The notes under the pieces: model-generated
What the model saw: the letters and a program-made list of their open reading frames with translations, nothing else
What the model was told of the DNA's origin: nothing
Databases searched by the model: none
Translations under genes and position numbers: made by a program
In this document: positions 23,732 to 35,519 of the stretch, piece after piece
How the letters are laid out: each line of letters starts with the position of its first letter
Numbering within the stretch: the stretch's first letter is position 1
Source: Symbiodinium kawagutii
Lineage: Eukaryota > Sar > Dinophyceae > Suessiales > Symbiodiniaceae
DNA: 64,000 nucleotides
Direction: 5' to 3'
Assembly: GCA_009767595.1 (NCBI GenBank)
Contig: VSDK01000621.1
Span: 220,424-284,423 of the forward strand

Positions 23732-23870
23732 TAATGTTAACCCAGGATCAATAAACCCCAGGTTTATGAACTGGGGCGGTTCCCATCTTAATGGAAAACC
23801 AAGGTTTTTAGGGGATACCCCCTATTAATCATGCAACCAGGGGTTTATTAATCCTGGGTAGCCATTAATT
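23732..23870 (+). mobile_element. Family D inverted-repeat element, copy D1
   Basis: Ends TAACCCAGGATCAATAAACC and GGTTTATTAATCCTGGGTAG are inverted repeats; the middle has AAAACCAAGGTTTTTAGGGG and ATACCCCCTAT. The second copy is at 55295. Confidence 0.7.
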
Positions 23871-24224
23871 CGCAAAGGTGGATTCTGTTCAAGACTCAGG
23901 ACGCGCTACGAAATCTCAAGTGGAGACTTGGTATGACTTGGTTTGCAGGAAAATCATCAAGTAGTAGGTTGCCTGTTAGGCATCTCCTGATGCCAAAGGC
24001 GTAGAAATTAAGAGAGCAATGCTGGGTAGGACCTGGAATTGCTGAGAATCATCATTTAACCATTGATTTAATCACTAAATCAACATAAATCATCAGTATT
24101 AGCAGCGGAACTTTTCTGGCCGAAGTGATCTTGTCCTCAGGATTTCCAACTGGAATACTTCTGATGTCCTTCGACTCAAGGAGCTTTATATCAGGCCAAC
24201 TCAGTCAGCGGAAGCCGGACATGA

Positions 24225-24345
24225 TGCTATGGGTCAAGCAGCTAACCAACCAATGATTAGGGAGAATGACCAACAATAACAAGGAAAACAGCCTGGTTAA
24301 TGATAGGGAAACCAGGGGGACTAAGGGTAAACTGACCCACAGCCA
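24225..24345 (+). mobile_element. Family C inverted-repeat element, copy C5
   Basis: TGCTATGGGTCAAGCAG to CTGACCCACAGCCA, with ACCAACAATAACAAGGAAAA, CAGCCTGGTTAATGATAGGG and CCAGGGGGACTAAGGG. One of the best-preserved copies. Confidence 0.75.
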
Positions 24346-24624
24346 CATGAAAAAGGTTGAAGAAAAATCGTTGCGGCACTGTATCAGCATATGCCACGAC
24401 CGGATTGTTGCCATCACTTCCCGCAGGGCAATCGTAATGAACAAGAACTTGAACCACCTCGCTACTTGGCGCATTGCTTGTCCGGTGCATCACCATGTCT
24501 GACAGTCCGACATGAGGTACACTTCGGTGCTCAAAGTGCAGAGATACTTGGCGCGCAAAGATGCTCAAAGCATAAAGATCACTTGGTGCACCATGAAGCA
24601 CCAAGCGAAACCGAGAGATGCACG

Positions 24625-24729
24625 CTGGTAAACTAACATGGCAATGGAAAATCCATGATTTATTGGTGTTTTCCCAGGGTTTCACTATTAAAAATATGGT
24701 CAAAATCCATTGCCAGGTGGGTTTACCAG
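24625..24729 (+). mobile_element. Family F inverted-repeat element, copy F1
   Basis: Ends CTGGTAAACTAACATGGCAA and TTGCCAGGTGGGTTTACCAG are inverted repeats; the middle is AATGGAAAATCCATGATTTA and TTCCCAGGGTTTCACTAT. The second copy is at 52757. Confidence 0.7.
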
Positions 24730-24981
24730 AGGGTACCGAGCGTCTTCACCAACTCGTGGAGCCGCGGTCTCAGGATTGACTGGCTGATGGTCGAGGCGGA
24801 GAACGAAACCGACGGGAGGGCAAGCAAGATTAAAGAAAAACTGCGGAAAGGTACTAAGAAAATTGGCACCAGAGCTGCAATGAAAACGGGCAAACAAAAA
24901 GGCGGAGGAAAACTTTTTTCCAAGATTGGCCATGGTTGACTATACCTGAAAACCAAGAAAATTGGCACCAGAGCTGCAAAA

Positions 24982-25069
24982 TGGTGGTTTCTCAAGTCAT
25001 AGGGGACCCCCCAAATCATCCAGTATTAGGCATTAATTAGTAATAAACCAACCATTTTTGGGTACCAAA
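24982..25069. mobile_element. Family A element, right-truncated copy A8
   Basis: TGGTGGTTTCTCAAGTCATA and AGGGGACCCCCCAAATCATC, core AATAAACCAACCATTTTTGG, then cut off where element C6 begins at 25070. Confidence 0.65.
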
Positions 25070-25178
25070 TGGGTATGGGTCAAGCAGTTAACCATCAATA
25101 GAAACAGCAACCATACTTGGTAAAACAGCCTGGTCAATGATGGGAACCAGGGGGACTAAGGCTTTTGACCCATAGCCA
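25070..25178 (+). mobile_element. Family C inverted-repeat element, copy C6
   Basis: GGGTATGGGTCAAGCAGTTA to GCTTTTGACCCATAGCCA, with AACAGCCTGGTCAATGATGG and CCAGGGGGACTAAGG. It may have inserted into, or recombined with, A8. Confidence 0.7.
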
Positions 25179-25511
25179 AATGGACAAAAGAAAACATGAA
25201 GGAACACTTTTTTCAATGATTGACTATGGTTGACTCAGGCATCATGCTATACCTAGAAAACCCGCAGGCAGCAATTTCAGTCCGCAGGCTTTCAGGCTGA
25301 AAAATTGCTGGATCCCATGATTTTTTGGCTGGAGGATGTTTTCCCCCCCAAAGCTAGTTTGAAGGAATCTTATATATATAGACAAGAGGACATTGCAAGC
25401 GTACTTGAGATTTTTGGAAAACACAACACAACGTTATCAAACGTTTCACCGTTTTCCGCCCGTTTCATGCGGTTTTCTCTACGTTTCGTGTAGATTTCAT
25501 CTCCGCCTAGT

Positions 25512-25700
25512 TTGGATTTCTCCCAAAACTCGATGTTGTACCGGATGGCCGTGACACTCTTAAGCAATGCTTTGAAACCTTTGTTGAAATACAACCTGCA
25601 GGCAGAAATTCTGCCCGAGCATTGGAATAGGCATGGTTTTCATGGATTTTCTAGGTGTAAATACGATGCTTTCTTGAAACTGTGGGATGACCAGAGATGA
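25512..25700 (+). CDS. Short open frame, possible exon
   Basis: 62 codons, MDFSQNSMLYRMAVTLLSNA to KYDAFLKLWDDQR, TGA 25698-25700. Composition is protein-like; no family recognised. Confidence is low because another frame is also open. Confidence 0.25.
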   Translation: MDFSQNSMLYRMAVTLLSNALKPLLKYNLQAEILPEHWNRHGFHGFSRCKYDAFLKLWDDQR

Positions 25701-25900
25701 CTCCTAAAGAGCGTGCTTGGAGTCACCACGTCCTCAAAGACCCTCCCCGAGGTAAGATCACAACGGCCTATTTAAGCAGACTTGGCTCAAACACATTGCT
25801 GTTCTTTGCAACTTGGCAAGCCGCAAACGTCGAAACAGACTTTCCTTGGGCATTATTCATCACATTTAATCACTCTTGAAATGTAGTTCAGGTTTGCTCC

Positions 25901-26970
25901 AGGTTCTCAATTCAAACTCTTTGGAGCCGTGTTTTTTGGCTTTGCTTCAGCATGGCTCGGTCTTGTACTTCTACTCGTGGCGCCCTGTGACGCGTTCTAC
26001 TTTCGTATCATTTCATTTCTTTTTGTATCAGGTTCGCAACGATTACTGATCATGTTTATCCAAGCACTTTGAAGAGTGAAGGTGTGCTATTGATCCTTCC
26101 TTGGTTTGTTTTAAAATCCTTCAATCTTGGTTGGCACAACTCCTTCCATACATGTTTCCAACCTATAAACTAACCCTAGGTGACCAGCTGGCTTCTACCA
26201 TTGTTGTTTGGGGATGGCTACCTATGTGAAAGGTAGCTGGAAGGGTAGGGTAGTAAAATAAACAGATTCACATGGGTGTTTCCCAATAGGGGACCCCCCA
26301 AATCATCCACTATAAACCATTTATAGTACGCAAGAAACCCATCTTTCTTGGGGGTTCCCTGTTTCAAGAACCCCCCCCATATTCTTTGAATGGTAGGGAA
26401 GCCCCAAGATCCTCTCATGCTACTAATACTGGTTGGTGATCCATTCAAGACTCATAGGATCCGATTTTTCTGCTCCAGTGATGCGCCGGCTCCTTCAAGT
26501 CGTGCTCAGTCGAACTGCTGGAGCAGCTTTAAGCGCCACTTGCGAAATTCTGAGCGCCGCTGTGAGAAAGAGAGCGAAGAAAGCGACTTATCAGAAGCAG
26601 ATCCGATAACGAGGAGAACTGAGTCATGAACAGTCTTTGTCGGCTAGTCGGCCAAGTCTTTAACGACTTAATTAGAGTTAAGAATGCTTATAGTCATTGA
26701 TGCATTCATCAAAAATCTGATGAATTCAATTGAAAGGTCCGAACTGAGTACGGGTCCGTGTGTTCCTTGTGTCCAAGGTTCTAAAAAAGCCGCAAAGTCT
26801 GCAGGGCTTCCTGTGAGGATCAGCGACAAGGCAGTTTCCAGGACAGCTGAAGGATTGTCACGGATGGAAGCCGGAGTCTCTCGGCGGAAGTGACTCGTGA
26901 TTTGCTTCACCGTTCTTGCCTTTGGCCCTGGCCCTGTTCTTTTTTTCCAAAGCATTTCGTTGACCCAAGG
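25901..26970. other. Mostly non-coding stretch
   Basis: Contains element A9. Possible exon-like frames at 26480-26627 (Ser/Glu/Arg-rich) and 26684-26893 are open but unsupported. Confidence 0.4.
26274..26379. mobile_element. Family A inverted-repeat element, copy A9
   Basis: GGGTGTTTCCCAATAGGGGA to GGTTCCCTGTTTCAAGAACC, core AATCATCCACTATAAACC. Diverged arms. Confidence 0.6.
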
Positions 26971-27418
26971 CCCTGCTGAAAGAAGAAAGCACCGTGGACA
27001 AAGCCATTGATATTGCAATCAATGATGCTGATGCAGGCATTGTCATTCTGCCAATTTGCTTCAAACATCTTGAGTTCGTATGCCTGCCAGGCTCTCTCTC
27101 GGAAGAGGAAGCACGAGAGAAGCTAGGCAACTGCGTCTGACTCACTTCATGGAGACATCTATTTCTGAAGTCTAGCACTTCCTCTTCCATTCTTCGCCGT
27201 TTGAAGAGACAGTGGTGGGGAAGCGATGTGAGAGTCGCCATACCGTTCTACGGACGGGTGCCAGAACCCATCCACTGATATGCCGTTCAGGCACCGTTCG
27301 CAAAACAGCACGCGAGCTCCGGGAGGAATTGGATGCAGGACGGGACTCTGACCCATGTTTCGATCGCAAATCCCGTAGTCACTTCAAGTTGGATAAGTTG
27401 GCCCCAGCCATGGCATAA
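26970..27418 (+). CDS. Unidentified two-exon gene candidate (C-terminal part)
   Basis: A + frame at about 26970-27139 reads LLKEESTVDKAIDIAINDAD then AGIVILPICFKHLEFVCLPG, with SLSEEEAREKLG after it. A second frame, ~27200-27418, ends ELREELDAGRDSDPCFDRKS, FKLDKLAPAMA, TAA 27416-27418. The complementary frame at 26858-27241 is low-complexity and rejected. No family recognised. Confidence 0.4.
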
Positions 27419-27419
27419 A

Positions 27420-28280
27420 GTCTGGTTGCATTGTTACAATGGTATACAAGTGTGTGAATGATTTTCAAGCTATGACTATGATCATCCACAATGCTTCCAC
27501 TAGCTGAAGGACCAGGAAATGGACGCGTCTGAAGCCGCGTTTTGGGATGATTTTGGCAATGCCGCTGCATGCCGTATGCCGCTGCGTTGCAGGAAAGCTA
27601 TACAAGGCGGAGGACATGATTGACGAGGTAGAAAGCAGTGCAGCTTGACCAGTTACAAGCGACAATCCGGTGCAACCCTTCAGCATTGTGCATGAGTTGC
27701 TTTCCTCAGACTCTTCAATCACTCACTTGTCACTGAACCTATCCAGCGGCGGACATGATTCATTCGATTTCGATGTTTTAGGTTTGTAACACCCAACGAA
27801 GATCGGCATTTCAACGCTTCAAGGACACACGGGGTCCGAAACATTTTCTCTGTTTCTTCTTTGACCCTTTTGGCATTGCAGCACTTGGGACTCACCAGGA
27901 CATGTTTCGAAAGTCGAGGGAGCTTGCAAAGGCTGGTCTGAGAACCACAGTTCCACGGCTAAAGAAATCTCAAGTTCTGAGTATCGAGTCAAGAGAACAT
28001 GTGCCTTATTCGGCTGCTTGAAACAAAAAAACAGACGGTGGGAGACAGACAGAAAGACTCCTGCGCAGAGACATCCCAAAAGGACCAGCGAAGCAGATGG
28101 AAGATGATGGAAGATGATGGAAGATGATGGAAGATGATGGAAGATGATGGAAGATAGTGGAAGATAGTGGAAGATGATGGAAGAGGGAAATAGATTAATT
28201 AGGAATGATTGGGATAGAAGATAGAATAGACAGACATTTAAGAAAAGGAGGGGATCTCTCGCAGTGCTAAGGCTCCCACA
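27420..28280. other. Intergenic stretch with GATGGAAGAT minis
   Basis: A small + frame (LYKAEDMIDEVESSAA, stop near 27649) is possible near 27594. Otherwise nothing supported; the long - strand frame at 27819-28451 crosses a tandem repeat. Confidence 0.35.
28098..28180. repeat. 10-bp minisatellite GATGATGGAA
   Basis: About eight tandem copies of GATGATGGAA with two GATAGTGGAA variants. Confidence 0.8.
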
Positions 28281-29832
28281 TTGGGAATTCGTGGTGTCGG
28301 GCTCTCTGCTTTTGGTGTCGGTGGTGGTCTCGAGGAGGTTCGTTGCTTTGAAGCGAGTGGATGTGATGAGTCTCTGGTAGTGTCTTCCATGCAGGTCATT
28401 GACTTCAGAAATCGGGAGATTGCACAGTTCAGGCTGCCTTCCAGTCTGCAATCAAACTTGAAGTTTATGTAGATATATTTGACATTCTGACAGAGTACAT
28501 ATTTCTATGTCTGTGACTATATGTTATACATGTTGGGGCTCGAGGCAACGCGCTGCTCACAAGATTTCACAAGGATTGTTGACAATATGTGTTCTTTTGC
28601 AGGGCAGCGTCAAATCCGCACTTTCTGGAAAGATTCTGCAACTGTGAGCCTTCCGATCTCCAGGTGGGGCAATGGTTTCTTCGGAGCTTCTGTGGGAGGA
28701 ATGGGCCTGGGCGGCTATGCTGGCGTTGGCTGGAAAGGCGAGACATGGCGGTCAGATCTTTGAGGGCAAGGCAAGCCTCGCCAGGTTTCAAACTGAATTG
28801 GACTTTGCAAGAGGCCCAAGTGACAGGTCGCTGGGACTGGGACGCGGGGGGAGCTGCCGACAATGAGACTCGAGGGTTTGGCCAGTCCTACCAGGCTCTT
28901 AGGCACAGGCAATTTGTGTTGCCTAGGGTTTTGTGTGCAGTTTTTGTTTTGCCCCGCAGTTCGGCAAGAGGGTTTTTAACAAGCATGTGACCCGAACCCT
29001 ACCAGGCATGGCCTTCGCTGTGCGAATTGGCGCTGTTTGGTTTTGGTCATTTTGACATGGTCCTGCAATGATCGGAACGCAAACAGATAGCCTGGGTTTC
29101 AATGCAGTTTGATTTGCTTTGGAGGCCTTTGGACTTCACATGCTTTGGCAGCATCTGTCTTCGGACTTTATGCAGGTGCTCGGTATTGCTCGTTTCCCTA
29201 CAGCCTAATGAGACGTGTTATATCTGCCGTGTCAACTGATGACCTTCAGCGGTTGTCAAACCAAGCCTGGTAAGTCTACTGCTCAGGTCTGGGCGTCACC
29301 TTTGGGACTGATGCTGACAATTCTGTTCAAGGCCCGGAGACAGACATTGAAATTCTCCGGAAATCTAGGAAGTGACAGAAGTGACATTGAAATTCAGACT
29401 TTGCTGGTTCGAGAGGTCCGTGGATACCAGAGCCGCACGGGATGCAAAGTGTGACGCTGGGCTGGAGCGTTGGAATCCTAGCAATTTGATGCCTGAGCAA
29501 ATGCAATCCAGCAATGTCCACTGACGCTGGTGATGCCTAGGCTGGTGCCAGCATCACGCACGCATTCTTGCCGGTATCAGGTGACACCGGCGCATCCTAC
29601 TACTGGTACTTGATTCTTTCTTGCAATACTCGGAATGGCAATTGGCAATAGTATAACCTCAGAAATGCCAAACGATCAAGACATATCAAGACACATTTCG
29701 CAGTTTATACCACTTTGCGACTTTGAATGAGTCGGTCATTTGAACTTTTGATGTTCATAGCTTGTTTTCCAGCATTAGGGCAACCCCCTGGATGCCCCGG
29801 CAAAAAAATGTTCATAGCTTCTCGACAATGCA
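28281..29832. other. Weak exon candidates, unassigned
   Basis: + frames at 28281-28470 (IRGVGLSAFGVGGGLEEVRC) and 28600-28990 are open, the latter in all three frames, so none can be chosen. 29000-29830 shows nothing recognisable. Confidence 0.25.
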
Positions 29833-30069
29833 ATGCCCACCTGCCATCACCTGCCAAGAAACTCGGAGTGCTTTGATTCATTGGCAGAGTTCATCAAGTG
29901 GCTTGGCCTTGAAGTGAAACTTAGGGCCTGCATTTGCCACGGGAAACGGTGCACACATCCTATGAGATGGGTCACATGTGCAATCGATAATCTAAGGTAC
30001 ATCTGGCTTCCAGTTTGCAAGGATTGCGAAGGAGACAGGGAGTCGTGCGGCATGTGTAGTGACGCTTAG
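29833..30069 (+). CDS. Small Cys-rich protein or exon, 78 aa
   Basis: ATG 29833 to TAG 30067-30069. After LAEFIKWLGLEVKLRACICH the frame has eight cysteines in the last 50 residues, including CICHGKRC, VCKDCEGDRESCGMC. The spacing C-x-C-x4-C and C-x2-C-x6-C-x2-C suggests zinc binding. No named family. It may be an exon of a larger gene. Confidence 0.4.
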   Translation: MPTCHHLPRNSECFDSLAEFIKWLGLEVKLRACICHGKRCTHPMRWVTCAIDNLRYIWLPVCKDCEGDRESCGMCSDA

Positions 30070-30379
30070 TGTATTCCGAGGGCTTGAAGCAACACTATAT
30101 AGCCCTTTGGGGACACCCAAAAGCTATGTTTCGGCTGACAGAAGAAGGACAGACAGTACCAGTAAGACCAAAAATATGAGTTGCATTTCTGGGTTCTCCA
30201 GGGAAGGGTTCAGAGAGTGATGATTTTGATATCTGGATATCTTGTTAAATAATCAGGTATGCTGCATACTGTGTACTATAATGCCTTGATCCATCCCCGA
30301 TCCATACCTTACCCTGCACGATCCATACCCCTATCCAGACCTGCTACTTCTACAAAGTGGATTTTGTATCTTTTCGCCA

Positions 30380-30708
30380 GTCTAAATGCATTCCCGCAGG
30401 CATGGGTATGCATAGGTGCACCGGTGGAAAGTATTGCCGCAACATTCTTGCGACATCTGGAGGTCTTGCGGGAAATCCTTTCCGACCCTGCTTTAAGCGA
30501 AGTGCAGTGCCAAGAAACGGAAAGAACTTGTACACAAAGGAAATCTGATGCAGCCCCGGGCTGGCGCAGGAGTATGATGTGTACAGGCCTTGTTAGACAA
30601 AGGTTTGTAAAAAAGCATCAACATTACCCGCTTATCAATGTTAGACACGAATTAGGCGCTTGCATCAACATTACCCGCTTATCGAAAATGCACATGACAG
30701 GTGCATGA
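30380..30708 (+). CDS. Possible exon of unidentified gene
   Basis: After CCCGCAG at 30393-30399 a frame reads AWVCIGAPVESIAATFLRHL then EVLREILSDPALSEVQCQET. It continues open to 30708, but the distal part includes a direct repeat (GCATCAACATTACCCGCTTA at 30616 and 30662), so only the first part looks coding. Confidence 0.3.
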
Positions 30709-30709
30709 T

Positions 30710-31330
30710 TCACGCTCCGATCCATCCTCGATGTGCTCCAAACGCGGTTCTGCCGGTATGCGTCCATGATGTCAGGGGATGTAAGTTTGAGGCAGCACTT
30801 CCGGCATTTGACATAGATTCAACGAATGTATAATAGTGGCCACGCAAAGCCAGCTATTGAGTAAGCGCACAAGGTATTTGATGCCTCGTATGTTCAAAAG
30901 CAGCTGCAACCCTGCTTGAGATGGCGCTCATGGCAGCCTTGTTCGAGGTCCAGATCGCAGTAATGCGAACATGAGGATCCATATAGGTACAGGTCACCGC
31001 ATAGCGATCCATACCCAGATCCTGGCGCGAACCCATGATATGTTACTGCCTTCCTAGGCAGCTTAAACATCAACTTGCTGCCCCAGCCACACTGCACTAC
31101 AAAGACGTCATTGAAGATATTTGAAGGAGCTGGGCGCATCACATCTATACATAAGTGTAAAAGATGCAGAGAGAGATACACAAACACATACATATATATA
31201 TATATGTATATTTACATTTATGTATATATAATGATATATCCATATATATATATAAATGTATAAATCTTATTTGCATATGTACTTAGAAACAAATATCAAG
31301 GAGGTTCCCCCAAAACCATCATATGTTGAG
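30710..31330. other. Non-coding stretch
   Basis: No supported exon. An AT microsatellite follows at 31186. Confidence 0.4.
31186..31262. repeat. TA-rich microsatellite
   Basis: Runs of TATATATA and ATGTATA over about 75 bp. Confidence 0.85.
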
Positions 31331-31732
31331 GTGGGCTTTCCCAATCTGATGGGCTTTGTACAGCCAGAAGAGCTTGCTGTCAACAGGAGCCAGCGAGACA
31401 GCCGTCATTTCCGGCTTACGCCTGGGAATTCATGCGCCCAGCTTTCCCATCATCAGCATGGCGCTGAGTTCAGAGATGCCGACCTGTCCGAAAATTGTTT
31501 CGATGTTCGATCCTTGAGATCAGTTGGTGCCAAACAAGCGCATTACGATCAGTTGTTGCCATGCAAATGCATTCAACCCTTGGGATTCATTGGGTCGTCC
31601 AGGAATGATTCAATGGCATTTCTTGGGGAGATGGATCATCCTCAGGAGTGATCCATTCACCTCCATAAGTGACACACCTTTCCTTGGGAAGATTTGCCAT
31701 TTCCTTGTTGCTTTTGAGAGTCTTGAGGTGAA

Positions 31733-32840
31733 ATGGCATTCTCCGTGCTTGCAGCCCTGTATGATCGGCGTGTCCAGGATGATGAGTACAAGCCGGAATG
31801 CTCCCCTGGCAGTGTCACAACAAGAAACTTGCAGAGAATCCACGAGAATCACGGGCGTCCACAGGTGCTCACTCATTGGGGGCGCCCCAAACTAGAATTA
31901 GATTCTTGCCTACCAAATTTCAAGGGTTCCCAGACTATTCCTTCCTTTTTGACTTTCTTGGGCTCCAAAGACGGCTTGTAAATGGTGGTTTCTCAAAATA
32001 GGGGTACCCCCAAATCGTCCAATAGTAGCCAATCAAAGTAATAAACCATCCAATATTTGGGGTCCTCTATTGTTAGAAACCGCCAAATCTTCCCAAGGAA
32101 AGAACCCAAGCGCCTTGCTTCGGCAGCTTGGAGATTTGATGTTCACAAATGCACGGCTCCTCGAAGATTTGGTGAGCAAATGGGAAGCTTGGAGACAGAA
32201 TTCATCATTCAATCTCTCATTTGGGGTTTCTCAAGCCATTGGGAACCCCAAAAATGGATGGTTTATTACATTTACTACTATAGATGGTTCATGTTGGATG
32301 ATTTGGTGGTTCCCCTATTTTGAGAAACCACTGATGCGTCAATACCGTTTTGTTGTGCTCGTTTGTCCTAAGACTGTATGGTGTACGTGCTTGTGTGACA
32401 GATGCCTTGAGCAACACTGTGGCGTTGCAAAGGATACGGTCGTGCAATCGATGGGCTTAGCAGAACTACACAATCCGGAAATGGAAGAATCTCGCGAGTA
32501 CAAGAAATGGATCAAGGCTAAGATGCAATTTCCTTGCAGAGCAAGTTGCCTAGACTTGATTGTGTGTGTTTTTTGTTTTCCGTATCTTAGTTGTCTAATG
32601 TTATGAATCTATAATCTAGTGATTGTTGTGAATCTATTATCCCACAATCTATCATCCTGATCGATATGAATAAATATAGTTGCTTGAAATTGTTAAAACA
32701 ATGTTGCTGATTTATTGTTTTCAATCTTGTGATTTCTGCCAGGCTGGGAAGAAGGAGTTTGACATATGCCCTCGTCAAGGGCCAATCACCGAGTTTCTCT
32801 CAAAAGACACGATGAACGTGTATAAGCAGCTCGGTCAAAG
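31733..32840 (+). CDS. Unidentified multi-exon gene candidate
   Basis: Four exon-like pieces in order: ~31733-31864 (VLAALYDRRVQDDEYKPECS, donor GTGCTC), ~32095-32175 (NPSALLRQLGDLMFTNARLL, donor GTGAGC), ~32410-32545 after GACAG (CLEQHCGVAKDTVVQSMGLA then EMEESREYKKWIKAKMQ) and ~32749-32840 after GCCAG (GKKEFDICPRQGPITEFLSK). Helical, charged, with scattered cysteines. No family recognised. Elements A11 and A12 fill introns. An upstream frame at 31334-31651 may be part of it. Confidence 0.4.
31983..32085. mobile_element. Family A inverted-repeat element, copy A11
   Basis: TGGTGGTTTCTCAAAATAGG to GGTCCTCTATTGTTAGAAAC, core AATCGTCCAATAGTAGCC and AATAAACCATCCAATATTTG. Confidence 0.75.
32222..32332. 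mobile_element. Family A inverted-repeat element, copy A12
   Basis: TGGGGTTTCTCAAGCCATTG to CCCCTATTTTGAGAAACCAC, core AAAATGGATGGTTTATTAC and GGATGATTTGGTGG. Confidence 0.75.
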
Positions 32841-32979
32841 ATGGTGTCATGTTATGTCCTCGCATCCCAACTTGCAAGTGCAATGTGAAGCAACCAAAAG
32901 GATCCAAAAAGATCCACAAAGACAAAAGACCTGAAAAAGTATAAAGGAATGAAGCATTTTTAAGCTTTATAAAAGTTGA

Positions 32980-33636
32980 ATGGCCCGAATGCTTCACATA
33001 CGTCCGCATGCGACAATGTCAGAAAAGACAACAGGCTGCACTATGCTGATTGAATTGAACCCGTTTCACCCTATCGTAGCTTCGAAGCAGGGTTGGGTAG
33101 ATCACGAGTTAGAACAGACCAGCACATTGCTTAGGGAGATGAGCTACACCGATTTAGAGGGCCTTTGCTCGACATATGAGACGCAATCCGACGTGCAACT
33201 TGGCTACGAGTCGATGAATTTATCTCATTCTTTCGAAGAAAAATATGGAGAAGGATCAGTCAGAAACATTTTCAGCAAGGAACCTGTAGCAACCAGGAGC
33301 AAAAAATCAGTCAGAAACATTTTGTTCAATGGCTCAGGAGGTTATTTTGCAATGCGCCTGGGGAGACACGCCAAAGCCTGGAGGACTGCTGAAAGATTTC
33401 GCCGGTGGCTCGCAATTTGCAATTCTTCACAGCCTTCCCATGCCTTCCTGCTTGAAGTTGAGCAATTCTCCACGATTTTTCTCCGTTGGATCTCCATTGC
33501 CTCTATGGATTGCCAAGGGTTGCCGTTGCCGCCTGAGGAGCGCCTGCTGAATTATGAGAACTTGAAAGAGGGCTGGCTTTCAATAGAGGCACGTTACAAT
33601 TGCTTACTGATACGGTGGCCGATTTCACCGCACTAA
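32980..33636 (+). CDS. Open frame of 218 codons, uncertain
   Basis: ATG 32980 to TAA 33634-33636. Reads MLIELNPFHPIVASKQGWVD and later LPLPPEERLLNYENLKEGWL. It holds a direct repeat, AATCAGTCAGAAACATTTT at about 33257 and 33305, giving SVRNI twice. Another frame (33329-33550) is also open. It may be an exon of the preceding gene or a chance frame. Confidence 0.3.
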   Translation: MARMLHIRPHATMSEKTTGCTMLIELNPFHPIVASKQGWVDHELEQTSTLLREMSYTDLEGLCSTYETQSDVQLGYESMNLSHSFEEKYGEGSVRNIFSKEPVATRSKKSVRNILFNGSGGYFAMRLGRHAKAWRTAERFRRWLAICNSSQPSHAFLLEVEQFSTIFLRWISIASMDCQGLPLPPEERLLNYENLKEGWLSIEARYNCLLIRWPISPH

Positions 33637-33695
33637 GAGCTGGACAAACTTTCGAATGTCTGCAGTGTTTTGGTGTCATGCTGAGACCGCAAAGT

Positions 33696-33766
33696 AATGG
33701 TTGGTTTAAATCTATGAATGATAAATATAAAGGATGATACCTGGGGGTCCCCTTGAGAAACTCCCA
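33696..33766. mobile_element. Family A element, left-truncated copy A13
   Basis: Core TAATGGTTGGTTTAAATC and right arm GGGGGTCCCCTTGAGAAACTC; no left arm. Confidence 0.5.
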
Positions 33767-33769
33767 TGT

Positions 33770-35060
33770 GCTCTGTTGAGTCATGTCATGTTATCGTATT
33801 GCATGTCCACGGTTGAAGGACCTGCGAAAGTTGACGGTCGCAGTTGGATCCTCCTTTTCAGTTCCAGGACCGAAGGGTCTTTTCTTGCGTCTTCTGGTTC
33901 TACTTTTTGCTTTTACTTTCACATTACCTTTTCATTTCTTCAAGTAATATCTAATTTGAAAAGAAACAAGCCCTGGCAGAATACAAAAAGAGACATGCTT
34001 CTATATTGTGTGTCTTCTTTTTGTCATCGACTTTGCAGTCACAATCTTTGTTGGAGCGGCTGGTGTCCAGTGCAAGCTTTCAGAGAGCTTCTGTAAATGG
34101 TGTGGTGCGTCTTTGGACGCAGGCTGCGTTTTTGGCGAAGTTGCGTCTGGTTCGGTCATTTGAAATTTTGACATATCTTCAGAGCAATCCATGTCTCACA
34201 TGAGGCAAGATCCTCTCCCAAGAGAGTTCGAAATGCGAGATGCGCAATCAAATGGACAACGAAAGAAATGAGAGTCGAATCGAATGCATGCCTGGTCTCA
34301 AAGCCTTGAGGGTTTTGGAAGAGTTCCTCGACAGCACATGTGATGTCTTGATATGTCTTGATATGTTCTCGGTATCGTGACGGGATGTCTTGTATCTCTC
34401 AAGCCATTTCAATACAGTTGCTTGAGGGTATCCCGATTTGTAGCTTTGAACTCAATTGGAATGCTGTGCTGTTCGCAGTGGCCTGTGGCAGATCATCGCA
34501 AGGACAATGACGTACGGAAAGATGTTGAAGGTCTGTCAGCAAGAAGGGCTTCAGTGCATTCAGAGCATTGCTTGGAATCCCAGTCCGGTGATGTGGTGGA
34601 GACTGTTTGTGTGCAAGTGAGATGAAACAATTCGGAAGGATACTGAGCTTGTGCAAATGGCTTCCTCCAAGTGCAGCATGTTTGTTAAAAATCATCCAGG
34701 GTCCCTTGTTCCCAACTGCAGAGCGAAGGTTTTCTATTCAATTGGTGGGTGCCCAAGGCAACTCCCAGCGGTTTTCGTAGAACAATGGCATGGCAAGTGC
34801 GGCTCGATGGGCATTGACATATCGCACTTTTTGACATATCGCACTTTTTGACATATCGCACAGTGTATCCTCGCATCCCCCATAGAGATCCATAGAGAAT
34901 GAAGGTCTTTCTCCTGCCTCCAAACAATCCACTTACCAACATGCAAAGATGCAACATGCCTCTCGATGGCGCAGCTTTGGAACCTAGGGAGATACAAGTT
35001 TATCACGAAAGCTAGCTTGCTAGCTGGAGTTTGCTTTGCTTTAGCAATAGTAGGTAGTTA
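33770..35060. other. No supported gene
   Basis: Short frames only. Contains the tandem repeat at 34812. Confidence 0.4.
34812..34862. repeat. 18-bp tandem repeat TTGACATATCGCACTTT
   Basis: About 2.7 copies of GACATATCGCACTTTTT. Confidence 0.85.
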
Positions 35061-35519
35061 TTTATGATTGGACAGCTGGACTGGGTAAGTCAATACGAGG
35101 ATGATAGTGATAGTTGTTTGCTTACTCCAGTTCATCTTTCAACCAAATGGCGACAACAAGGATCAGCGAAGATCAACATTATCCACCCAAAACTGTATTT
35201 GTTCTTGGGTCGTCGACTGTCCGCTACAGTATGCAGTCTTTTGAACGTGGTGAACACCTCAAAAGCGTCCGATCTTGTGCACTACTTTTGTTCACCCGGT
35301 ATCTTTCTTGGCCACTCGTATGGCGCCTGTAAGTTTGGGACTTGGCTCCTTGTTGTTGTGAGAGTTTTGCAAGCGCGTTCCCAACAATTCCAACAAAAAC
35401 ATCCTGCCAGAGTTTTCTGCCCAGGTTCAATGCATGAGTTTTTTTTTCACATTGGCGTTGGTCCCACCTCCAAAGATATGTGCACACCATGTCAATGCAG
35501 CGATGGGGGTCTTAAAATG

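Larger units (their letters stand above)
23000..25500. other. Element-rich stretch, no supported gene
   Basis: Holds elements A8, A10, C5, C6, D1 and F1. A lysine-rich frame at 24760-24939 is open, but it includes a 25-bp sequence (AAGAAAATTGGCACCAGAGC...) repeated about 100 bp downstream, which weakens the coding case. Confidence 0.45.

Noticed and set aside
27819..28451. 210-codon - strand frame
   Set aside because: Much of it is the complement of the GATGATGGAA minisatellite; no similarity seen.
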